The translations under genes were made by a program, and so were the position numbers. DNA of 64,000 nucleotides from Thermocaproicibacter sp041859875. GTDB taxonomy: Bacteria; Bacillota; Clostridia; Oscillospirales; Acutalibacteraceae. A model generated the notes under the pieces. The model was not told the origin of the DNA and searched no databases. It was given only the letters and a program-made list of their open reading frames with translations. The DNA is taken from positions 66,823 to 130,822 of the forward strand of contig JBFLFY010000002.1 in the NCBI GenBank assembly GCA_041859875.1, written 5' to 3'. Of the stretch, positions 8,759-15,605 are shown in pieces (the first letter of the stretch is position 1; each line of letters starts with the position of its first letter).

Positions 8759-8790
8759 CCGTGGGAAAGAAAACTTTCCCACGGCTTTTT
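8759..8790. terminator. Perfect 11-bp hairpin between binding-protein and permease genes
   Basis: CCGTGGGAAAG (8759-8769) and CTTTCCCACGG (8774-8784) flank a four-base loop. A T-run follows only on the plus strand, while the operon runs on the minus strand. It is therefore more likely an mRNA-stabilising or partial-readthrough element that keeps the binding protein more abundant than the permeases. Confidence 0.6.
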
Positions 8791-8808
8791 CAACATCGGA
8801 TTAATTCA

Positions 8809-10113
8809 TCATTTCTTGAAGGACTGAGCATCCTGCTGAAGTTTATTCAGCGCATCCTGGGCGGAAGAGCTTCCTGTCAGAACAGGGTGAACATCTTTCT
8901 GAATTGCATCGGAAAGTTTTGCGTAGTCCGGAGTAATCGGGCGTGACTTGCCGTTTGCAATGATGCTGTAGAAATCGGTGTAGAACGGAACTGCTTTCAG
9001 AACTGCATCATTTTTATACACAGCTGAACGGGTTGGCGGCTGAGAAGACTTCAGAGTCATTTCAACCTGCGTCTTTTCGGAAGTCATCCATTTAATAAAG
9101 TCCTGAGCCGCTGTCTTATGGGCACTGTCAACATAGGTGTTGACAACAAGGTCAAGCCCGCCAAGGCAGCTGTGAGCGGTGTCGCCTGCTTTGTTCACTG
9201 GAAGAGTCGTCATGCCAACATTGCCCGCAACCTTTGACTGGCTCTTATCATTGAAAGTGTTCCATGTGCCGGACCATGTGCGGCAGGTAAGTGCTTTGCC
9301 CTGCAGGAACACATCCTGGCTTTCGGTTTCTGCGTAAGACGGGATTCCTTTGGGGGCATATGTGCCAATCATGCTGGCCATCTGCTTGGTAGCTGCGACG
9401 TTTTCCGGACTGTTAATCACCGGAGTGCCGTCTGCTTTCAGGATGTCACCGCCGAAGCCCCACACGAATTCAGCCCAGTCGCAAACCATGGATTCACTCT
9501 GCTTGCCCTGGAATGAGAAAGCGTAGTCCACGCCGGAGCTTTTGTCGAGCTTTTTATAGACGTTAATCCACTCGTCCCATGTGGTCGGGACCTTGGTTAC
9601 GCCAAGTTTTTTCAGGACATCAGTGCGGTAGAACAGCGCGCTGGCATTCGTAATCCACGGAGCAGCGTAAATGGAATTGTTCACCGTTGCACCCTCAATC
9701 GGCCCTGTTAAAAATGCGCTCTTGTCGCTGCCAACGGTACTGTCGAGTTTGTCAATCCAGCCAGCGTTTGCAAACTCAGAAACATAGACTACATCAAGAG
9801 CCATAACGTCTACGCTTGTGTCCTGGCTGGTCAGTTTATTGACGAAATCGTCATGCAGGTTGTTTGAGTTCTGCGGCAGATTGTACCCCTGCACCTCAAC
9901 GTTCGGATGGGCTGCATTGTATTCTTTGATGAGTGCTCTTGTAGCATCGCCAACACCTTCATCATAGCCAAAAGTAAGTTTTACCTTTTGGGCACTGGAA
10001 GACGCTTGGGATGCACCGGATGATGCTTGCTGACTGGAGCCGCAAGCGGTAACGGACGCGGATAAGGTCAGTGCCATGAGCAGTGCTAAAGCTTTCGTAA
10101 GTTTTCCTTTCAT
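8809..10113 (-). CDS. ABC transporter sugar-binding lipoprotein
   Basis: A 434-residue extracellular solute-binding protein of family 1. The N-terminus is a lipoprotein signal: basic MKGKLTK, hydrophobic core, and lipobox ending SVTAC with the lipidated Cys at residue 24, followed by a Ser/Gln/Ala-rich linker. The mature part shows the family pattern (DVMALDVVYVSEFANAGWIDKLD, WDEWINVYKKL). It captures the sugar outside the membrane and delivers it to the MalF/MalG permeases encoded downstream. The gene lies 90 bases after the phosphorylase gene. Confidence 0.92.
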   Translation of the reverse strand: MKGKLTKALALLMALTLSASVTACGSSQQASSGASQASSSAQKVKLTFGYDEGVGDATRALIKEYNAAHPNVEVQGYNLPQNSNNLHDDFVNKLTSQDTSVDVMALDVVYVSEFANAGWIDKLDSTVGSDKSAFLTGPIEGATVNNSIYAAPWITNASALFYRTDVLKKLGVTKVPTTWDEWINVYKKLDKSSGVDYAFSFQGKQSESMVCDWAEFVWGFGGDILKADGTPVINSPENVAATKQMASMIGTYAPKGIPSYAETESQDVFLQGKALTCRTWSGTWNTFNDKSQSKVAGNVGMTTLPVNKAGDTAHSCLGGLDLVVNTYVDSAHKTAAQDFIKWMTSEKTQVEMTLKSSQPPTRSAVYKNDAVLKAVPFYTDFYSIIANGKSRPITPDYAKLSDAIQKDVHPVLTGSSSAQDALNKLQQDAQSFKK

Positions 10114-10203
10114 GAATAATCCTCCCTAAATGAAATTTATACATGATTCCTTCCTAAGGAAAGAATGCCAAAAGAATTTTAGGGCAGCAGGCAGAAAATA
10201 GGG

Positions 10204-11640
10204 TCAGCTAAAATGAAAATCCATTTGTGGGCAGCTGATTTCGAAAGCATAGCTTTTGAAATTTGCCGACAGCTTGGCAGTAACCCCACCGCCGCTGCGC
10301 GTCATTGTAAGGCAGGTTCCATCTTCCGAGAGCGAACATTCCAACTCCCCGGAAAAAGCAGGGCATTCATTGCGGAACTTCATCAGTTTCAGCAGTTTCT
10401 GCACAACCGGACGCTGCGTCTCTGTTTCCAGCTCCTCAAGAGTATAATTATGGCGGTTAATGTCGCGCCCCTGTTTTGTTTTTTCCAAGAGTTCAATGTC
10501 GTTCCTGCCTGCAAGCATTCCGACATAATAGACCTGCGGAATTCCCGGGGCAAAGAACTGGATGGCGCGTGCCAGAAGGTACGCCTGATCATTTTCACCA
10601 AGTGCAGAATAATAGGTGCAGTTAATCTGGTAAATATCAAGGTTGTTATAGTTTGCGGTGCTGTATTCTTTTTTTACGTCTTTCACTTTTACAAAGATGT
10701 TTTCCTTTGTCTTAGTAATTTCATCTTTGGAAAGCAAGCCAACTACATCAACAATTCCAATCCCGTCGTGCGTATCTAGGGTCGTAAACTGGTTCCGGGG
10801 GCAAATCTCAAACCATTGCTTAAGATGCGTTCCATTCCCAAAATACAGAGCGTGCAGCAAAAGCATCGGCAGAGCGAAATCATACGTCCAGTATCCCCGT
10901 TCGGCCAGTTTCTTGTGGTAAGAATAGTGCTCATGAATTTCCGGCAAAACGATGGAGCCATACGGCTTTACAACATCTGAAACCCAATCCAGTAACTCCC
11001 AGATTTCCGGTTCCACAAAGAAGCAGTTGGTTCCGCGTTTTTTTACCGCATAGGCAAACGCATCCAGACGAACAATGGCAGCCCCCCTTTCACACATATC
11101 GGAAAGTGTCCTGCGGAAAAATTCCTGTGTTTTCTTTGAGCGGACATCCAAGTCAATCTGTTCTTCGGAAAAAGTACACCAGAGCCGTTCCGACGTCCCA
11201 TCGCCGTATGTTACGGTAATAAATGGGTCACGCGGTTTTCTTTTATAGATCTTGTCCAATTCTTCCCGTGAAGGCGGGGTATCTCCCCAGAACCGGTCAA
11301 AGCTTAGGAACAAATCACGGTACGGCGACTTATCTTTGTTTTTGACAAAATCGGTGAAGAATTCCGACTGGGACGAGATGTGATTGATCATGAAATCGAA
11401 CATGAGGTAAAATTTTTGCTGCAAAGCGGCTATATCCTCAAACGTTCCAAGTGCAGGATCAACCCTGGTGTAGTCTGTAGGAGCAAAACCGCGATCGGCC
11501 GACGAAGGGAAAAAAGGAAGAATGTGAATTCCCCCAATGGCATCCGAAAAATACCGTTCAATCGCTGTCTGCAGATCCTTCAAATCTTTTCCCACGCTGT
11601 CCGCGTAAGTGATCAACATGATTTTATTATTGAATTTCAA
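10204..11640 (-). CDS. Sucrose phosphorylase family enzyme (GH13 subfamily 18)
   Basis: A cytoplasmic enzyme of 478 residues, the normal size for sucrose phosphorylase, which splits sucrose with phosphate into glucose 1-phosphate and fructose. Seen in the sequence: the N-terminal MLITYADSVGKDL opening typical of the family, the nucleophile in VRLDAFAYAVKK, the acid/base Glu in LPEIHEH and the transition-state Asp in LDTHDGIG. The TTG at 11638-11640 is chosen because AAGGAG lies eight bases ahead of it; an in-frame GTG at 11647-11649 touches that site and is unlikely. GH13_18 also contains glucosylglycerol and sucrose-6-phosphate phosphorylases. A non-PTS transporter argues against the 6-phosphate enzyme, and the fructokinase favours sucrose. 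Confidence 0.85.
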   Translation of the reverse strand: MKFNNKIMLITYADSVGKDLKDLQTAIERYFSDAIGGIHILPFFPSSADRGFAPTDYTRVDPALGTFEDIAALQQKFYLMFDFMINHISSQSEFFTDFVKNKDKSPYRDLFLSFDRFWGDTPPSREELDKIYKRKPRDPFITVTYGDGTSERLWCTFSEEQIDLDVRSKKTQEFFRRTLSDMCERGAAIVRLDAFAYAVKKRGTNCFFVEPEIWELLDWVSDVVKPYGSIVLPEIHEHYSYHKKLAERGYWTYDFALPMLLLHALYFGNGTHLKQWFEICPRNQFTTLDTHDGIGIVDVVGLLSKDEITKTKENIFVKVKDVKKEYSTANYNNLDIYQINCTYYSALGENDQAYLLARAIQFFAPGIPQVYYVGMLAGRNDIELLEKTKQGRDINRHNYTLEELETETQRPVVQKLLKLMKFRNECPAFSGELECSLSEDGTCLTMTRSGGGVTAKLSANFKSYAFEISCPQMDFHFS

Positions 11641-11663
11641 GAGTTTCACTCCTTATGTTGCTT

Positions 11664-11691
11664 ATTATATCGGATTTTTATAAATTGTCAA
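11664..11691 (-). promoter_or_regulatory. Promoter of the sucrose-phosphorylase operon
   Basis: TTGACA (11686-11691) and TATAAT (11664-11669) on the minus strand are separated by 16 bases and located just upstream of the phosphorylase start. The -35 is inside the LacI-type operator at 11686-11701. Confidence 0.82.
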
Positions 11692-11701
11692 TCGTTTATA
11701 A
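11686..11701. promoter_or_regulatory. Candidate LacI-family operator at the phosphorylase promoter
   Basis: TGTCAATCGTTTATAA has the CG-centred layout of LacI/CcpA-family sites and matches 12 of 16 positions with TGTGAATCGTATAACA at 12005-12020, in front of the lacI-type gene. It overlaps the -35, so binding would block transcription. Confidence 0.6.
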
Positions 11702-11758
11702 AAATATTGTTTAAATAAATTTATTATATTTTGAATTATTCATCTATTATGGCATGTT

Positions 11759-11791
11759 ATAATATCATTATTAGCATAATTATGATATTAT
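11759..11791. repeat. AT-rich inverted repeat A
   Basis: ATAATATCAT (11759-11768) and ATGATATTAT (11782-11791) are perfect complements around a 13-base spacer. It is centred between the two divergent promoters. Confidence 0.6.
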
Positions 11792-11792
11792 C

Positions 11793-11825
11793 GTAAATAT
11801 TATTTCTATACTGAATAATATTTAC
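11793..11825. repeat. AT-rich inverted repeat B
   Basis: GTAAATATTATT (11793-11804) and AATAATATTTAC (11814-11825) are perfect 12-bp arms around a nine-base spacer, two bases after repeat A. With A it fills the divergent intergenic region. It may bind a second regulator; no function is known. Confidence 0.65.
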
Positions 11826-11990
11826 AATATAAATAGTTAATCATTTGTAATATTCGAGTTTGGCTTATCGAAAATATTGCTGTGCTGCAGCTATTATTTT
11901 TCTATTGGATAGTGATTTCTTTTTCTTTAGAATGTGATATAATGAATTTTATATATTGCATATTATTTTTTATTCTATTATTGAACGATA

Positions 11991-12020
11991 TTGCATTGAA
12001 AAAATGTGAATCGTATAACA
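11991..12020 (+). promoter_or_regulatory. Promoter and candidate auto-operator of the LacI-type gene
   Basis: TTGCAT (11991-11996) and TATAAC (12014-12019) have a 17-base spacer. The operator-like TGTGAATCGTATAACA (12005-12020) covers the -10, suggesting autorepression. Confidence 0.6.
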
Positions 12021-12045
12021 CTTCTTTTGTAAAGGAAAATGTCTT

Positions 12046-13026
12046 ATGGCTACTACGCAGAAAGACGTGGCTGCAAAGGCCGGCGTCACCGTCACAACGG
12101 TTTCCAGGGTTCTAAATAATCACGGGCATATCAGTAAAAAGACGAAAAAAAAGGTTTACCAAGCAATCGCCGAACTGAATTACCACCCGAATGAAGCCGC
12201 TCGTTCACTCATCAAGGAGCATACCAATATAATTGGCGTTATTGTTCCAACGGTAAAAAACCCTTTTTTCGCAGAAATCGTTGAATATCTGGAAGAATAC
12301 GCGTTCAAGCAGCAGCATAAAATCATGCTGTGCAATTCTTACCACCAAAAAGACAAGGAAATCGAATACATTGAAATGCTGAAATCCAACAAAGTTGCCG
12401 GCATTTTCATTTCCAGCCGTACTTCCGGCATCGAGCAGTACCTCACTTCAAATATGCCGATTGTTTCCTTCGAGCGCGTAATCAATGACCAAATCTCTTC
12501 TGTTGCGTGCGACAACTACCAGGGCGGCGTTTTAGCTACAAAATGTTTAATTGAATGCGGGTGCAAGAATATCTGCCACATCGGCGGCGTAAGCGGACTG
12601 AATATGCCTGCCGATGAGCGCTGCCGAGCCTTTTTGGATGAATGCAAAAAGGCGGGGGTTCACTCCCATGTTTTTGGTACGGAGGAATCACAGTTTCAGT
12701 CCATGGATTACAGCAACTGGCTGAATCAGCTCCTCACGCAGAACCCAGATATTGACGGGGTTTTCGCCAGCAGCGATATTATCGCCGCGCAGCTGATAGA
12801 CGTTTGCACCAAACGGGGCATTCGTATTCCGGACGATATGAAAATTGTCGGCTATGACGACACAATTATTTCTTCGCTGGTCACGCCAAGGATTACAACC
12901 ATACATCAGCCGCTTGAGCAGATGTGCCGGTCGGCCATCAACACCATCCTTCAGGATAAGAATGAAGAAAATCTGCCAACACGTTCGGTCTTTGGAGTAA
13001 CGCTGATTCGGCGGGAAACGGCCTGA
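12046..13026 (+). CDS. LacI-family transcriptional regulator of the sucrose-type operon
   Basis: A 326-residue repressor. Residues 4-58 are the LacI helix-turn-helix and hinge (KDVAAKAGVTVTTVSRVLNN, then YHPNEAARSL). The rest is a periplasmic-binding-protein-like effector domain with the usual IIGVIVPTVKNPFF opening and a C-terminal TTIHQPLEQM segment. It diverges from the sucrose-phosphorylase operon and is probably its local regulator, since matching CG-centred sites lie on both promoters. The effector is expected to be the transported sugar or a product of it. A strong terminator follows at 13059-13120. Confidence 0.9.
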   Translation: MATTQKDVAAKAGVTVTTVSRVLNNHGHISKKTKKKVYQAIAELNYHPNEAARSLIKEHTNIIGVIVPTVKNPFFAEIVEYLEEYAFKQQHKIMLCNSYHQKDKEIEYIEMLKSNKVAGIFISSRTSGIEQYLTSNMPIVSFERVINDQISSVACDNYQGGVLATKCLIECGCKNICHIGGVSGLNMPADERCRAFLDECKKAGVHSHVFGTEESQFQSMDYSNWLNQLLTQNPDIDGVFASSDIIAAQLIDVCTKRGIRIPDDMKIVGYDDTIISSLVTPRITTIHQPLEQMCRSAINTILQDKNEENLPTRSVFGVTLIRRETA

Positions 13027-13058
13027 GCTTTTTGCCATTGGCAATTAAAAAGTGAATG

Positions 13059-13120
13059 ACCTCCTTTTGATCTGTTGAACTGCGGTCGGCAAGTTCAGCT
13101 TTGTCAAAAGGAGGTTTTTT
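13059..13120 (+). terminator. Rho-independent terminator after the LacI-type gene
   Basis: ACCTCCTTTTGA (13059-13070) pairs perfectly with TCAAAAGGAGGT (13104-13115). A nested TGAACT/AGTTCA stem lies inside and TTTTT follows. The right arm contains AAAGGAGG, which imitates a ribosome binding site for the ATG at 13121. Confidence 0.85.
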
Positions 13121-13492
13121 ATGCTGCAATAGAATCCGTTTTCTGCGGACGTAAATTTCGGCGCAAGGCTTGCCTCCGATTCCATTCAGTCCCTGGCTCA
13201 GGGAGTGTCGCAGCAAGCCAGAACTGTTGAAGAACTGACAGCCTCGCTGAAGCAGGTCTCAGAGCAAACACGCTTAAACGCAAAAAATGTGAAACAAGCC
13301 AGTGACTTTTTCCAGACTGCCAAGGCAAATGTTTCAGAAGGAAATGTACAAATGAAGAATATGCTTCAGGCAATGGACGAATTGAATCTTTCCTCTGCGA
13401 ACATCAACAAGGTGATAGCTGCAGCCGCCAGCGAAGAGCTTTCCGTCCAAGCTGCTCAGCTGAAAAAGCATATCAGTGTATTTAAGAGATAG
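13121..13492 (+). pseudogene. Remnant of a methyl-accepting chemotaxis protein
   Basis: An open frame after the in-frame stop at 13130-13132 encodes about 120 residues of a chemotaxis receptor signalling domain. It starts FGARLASDSIQSLAQGVSQQ and continues TVEELTASLKQVSEQ, the helix that normally leads into the hairpin tip, up to NINKVI. It then jumps directly to AASEELSVQAAQLKKHISVFKR, the normal C-terminus. The whole conserved tip that binds CheA/CheW is missing, as are the sensor and membrane segments. This is an internally deleted, N-terminally truncated gene, and no chemotaxis gene is nearby. Confidence 0.8.
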
Positions 13493-13886
13493 CGCCATTT
13501 TTCTTATAAGTCTATTTAAAACGCAATGTGTGATTTTTCGATTTAATCAGCGTCAAAAATCACGCATCGTGCAGTATAGTGGACTCGAAAGCATGATATA
13601 ATGTTTGAATCCGGTATTTTTTTGCCGTATAATGAAAGAAAATAATCCAGAATCTCCCCTGCCCACACAGCTTTGGCGATTTGCAAAGATTAGGCAAAGA
13701 GTGAAACGAACAATAACGGGAAGCTCATCCTATAGCAGTGCACCATAATATGGACTGGATACATTTGTAATGATACAGTTATGCTATTTGCTTAGCCACA
13801 GCAGCCTTTCCAGCTTGTTTATGATTTGCCGAACATTTTGAACTGGGCATCACCTGAATACATATTAACCTAGGGAGGTATTAACA
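13493..13886. other. Gene-free region with one strong hairpin
   Basis: This 394-base stretch between the receptor remnant and the CAT-like gene has no convincing gene. A hairpin at 13526-13567 (arms 13526-13538 and 13555-13567, 12 of 13 pairs, GTGATTTTT/AAAAATCAC) could be a terminator or a relic. The rest is unremarkable, possibly decayed coding sequence. Confidence 0.5.
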
Positions 13887-14522
13887 ATGGAAGAGTCAAT
13901 TATGATTAACTTGGAGCATTATTCACGAAAGAATCATTTTGATTATTTTAAGAATATGGGATACCCTTACGTCGGAGCAACTTGCAACGTTGATATAACA
14001 AGTTTTATTACAGCGATTAAGGAAAAATCTCTTCCCTTTTTTCTATCGTTTTTATGGCATGCCGCGCAGGCAGCCAATGCAGTGCCTGAATTTCGTCAGC
14101 GGATTCTGAATGATGGTATTATAGAATTCAAGAACTGCAAAACATCCCATACTGTTGCAAAAAGTGATGGGACATATTGTTATTGTTGTCTTAACTGCAA
14201 TTTGCCATATACTGAATTCATCCAATACGCACAGCATGAACAAAACAATGCCAAAACTCATGGTGACATAACGGAGAACGTGGAAGACTCTTTATCCCTG
14301 TTCTTTATATCTACGGTACCGTGGATGTCTTATACTTCTCTGGTTCAACCCGTTCCATTTCCAGCCGACAGCAATCCCAGAATCACATGGGGGAAGTACT
14401 ATGAACAGAATGGGAAAGTTCTATTACCAGTGTCCGTTTTATGCCATCATGCACTGGTTGATGGCCGGCATATCGCTCAGTTCTATCATAATTTGGATCA
14501 CCAGTTACAAAAAACGATCTAA
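13887..14522 (+). CDS. Chloramphenicol acetyltransferase-like (CatA) O-acetyltransferase
   Basis: A 211-residue trimeric-type acetyltransferase that would transfer acetyl from acetyl-CoA to a hydroxyl group. The catalytic motif HHALVDGRHIAQF lies near residues 189-201, with catalytic His and structural Asp intact. The length equals classical CAT (about 215). GGGAGG precedes the ATG at 13887; a second in-frame ATG 15 bases on is possible. Many clostridial chromosomes carry such CAT-like proteins that do not give chloramphenicol resistance, and the sequence is divergent from known resistance CATs, so a resistance role is uncertain. It shares its direction with the flavoprotein downstream but is 153 bases away. 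Confidence 0.8.
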   Translation: MEESIMINLEHYSRKNHFDYFKNMGYPYVGATCNVDITSFITAIKEKSLPFFLSFLWHAAQAANAVPEFRQRILNDGIIEFKNCKTSHTVAKSDGTYCYCCLNCNLPYTEFIQYAQHEQNNAKTHGDITENVEDSLSLFFISTVPWMSYTSLVQPVPFPADSNPRITWGKYYEQNGKVLLPVSVLCHHALVDGRHIAQFYHNLDHQLQKTI

Positions 14523-14675
14523 GCTAACAGTACAAAGGGTAACTCGTCGCCTTCGCAAGTTCCTCATTTTGTTTAATTAATTCATAACTATGCAATAATT
14601 AAGAACTATGTGTAAACAAAATATCGGGAAGTCGGCACAAACTCAGATTGTTTATAATACGAGAGGATTAATGAT

Positions 14676-15263
14676 ATGAAATTTTGTGTCCTAATGGGCA
14701 GTCCCCGACTTAATGGAAATACCGCTGAACTATGTAAGCCTTTTATACAAGAGCTAAAAAAGGCTGGTTCCGAAGTAAAGTACATCACACTGGCAGATAA
14801 ACAGATTGCTCCCTGCAAAGCCTGTTATGCCTGCCAGAATGTCAGCGGCGAGTATGGCTGTGTACAAAAAGATGATATGTATAAAATCGTAGACGCAATT
14901 CTTTTGGCCGATTGCATTGTGCTGGCAACTCCAATCTATTCCTGGTACTGTACAGCTGAAATGAAGACTGTTCTTGACAGACACTTCGGATTAAATAAAT
15001 TCTATTGGAGTGCGAAAGGCTCTATGCTGGCAGGCAAGCGTGTTGCTCTGCTCCTAACTCATGGCTACGATTGTGAATATGCTACTCAACCATTTGTAAT
15101 GGGAATTCAAAGACTCTGCAAGCATTCCAGTTCGCAGTACTGTGGTATGTATTCTGTACGAGATATTGATAATTTGGCTTCGTTCCAAACGCAGGAAGCC
15201 ATAAATGGTTCGCAAAATTTTGCTCGTAAATTACTATTAAATGAGCAAACATCACTGATATAA
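14676..15263 (+). CDS. NADPH-dependent FMN reductase / iron-sulfur flavoprotein family
   Basis: A 195-residue flavodoxin-fold protein. The N-terminal GSPRLNGNTAEL is the FMN phosphate-binding loop. The compact cysteine cluster CKACYACQNVSGEYGC (about residues 48-63) has spacing C-x2-C-x2-C-x8-C, close to that of iron-sulfur flavoproteins that hold a 4Fe-4S cluster. TPIYSWYCTAEMKTVLDR is the usual family motif for the isoalloxazine contact and dimer interface. It probably transfers electrons between a reduced carrier and an unknown acceptor. Whether the cluster is present must be tested, since the fourth Cys spacing is slightly long. Confidence 0.8.
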   Translation: MKFCVLMGSPRLNGNTAELCKPFIQELKKAGSEVKYITLADKQIAPCKACYACQNVSGEYGCVQKDDMYKIVDAILLADCIVLATPIYSWYCTAEMKTVLDRHFGLNKFYWSAKGSMLAGKRVALLLTHGYDCEYATQPFVMGIQRLCKHSSSQYCGMYSVRDIDNLASFQTQEAINGSQNFARKLLLNEQTSLI

Positions 15264-15605
15264 TCTTCGAATAATGCTGATGAATTCCGACTCAGCGAAG
15301 CGGATCCGCTGCACAGTAGCGGAATAGAAGAAAATTGGCACAATTCAAAATGTTTGTTTTCTATGAAAAACAGGTCATAATAATTTTGTATTACATTATA
15401 TGGCAAACTAACATTTTGCCTTTAAAAAACATGTAGCAAAATAAACGCTTAACCTAAAGTCTGTTTATAAACCCCTTTGAGGCAAAAGAAATCAAGAAAA
15501 CCTTCCAAAGTTTCAATAAAACCATAGCGAATGCAAAAAAGCAAAAGCCGGAAAACCTCAGAACCATCCAGCTCAGCGATTCTATGCGTCTGGAGATATT
15601 GTGAA
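15264..15605. other. Gene-free region upstream of the diguanylate cyclase
   Basis: This region of 342 bases is AT-rich in its first half. It contains a 12-base palindrome AGCGGATCCGCT at 15299-15310. No gene, and no recognisable c-di-GMP riboswitch or terminator, was found. An open frame continues upstream from the cyclase to 15531, but it lacks a ribosome binding site. Confidence 0.45.

Noticed and set aside
13105..13123. Strong ribosome binding site and start codon for the receptor remnant
   Set aside because: The AAAGGAGG is the right arm of a perfect terminator hairpin, and the frame stops after three codons.
13887..14522. Chloramphenicol resistance determinant
   Set aside because: The catalytic motif is present, but the protein is divergent and chromosomal CAT-like proteins are often not resistance enzymes. 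No mobile element flanks it.
15440..15605. c-di-GMP (GEMM) riboswitch upstream of the diguanylate cyclase
   Set aside because: A GCAAAAGCCGG stretch recalls the motif core, but the flanking helices and the conserved tetraloop-receptor elements cannot be drawn.
15531..15605. N-terminal extension of the diguanylate cyclase from an ATG at 15531
   Set aside because: No ribosome binding site, and the peptide is unlike FIST domains. The ATG at 15606 has GGAG in place.
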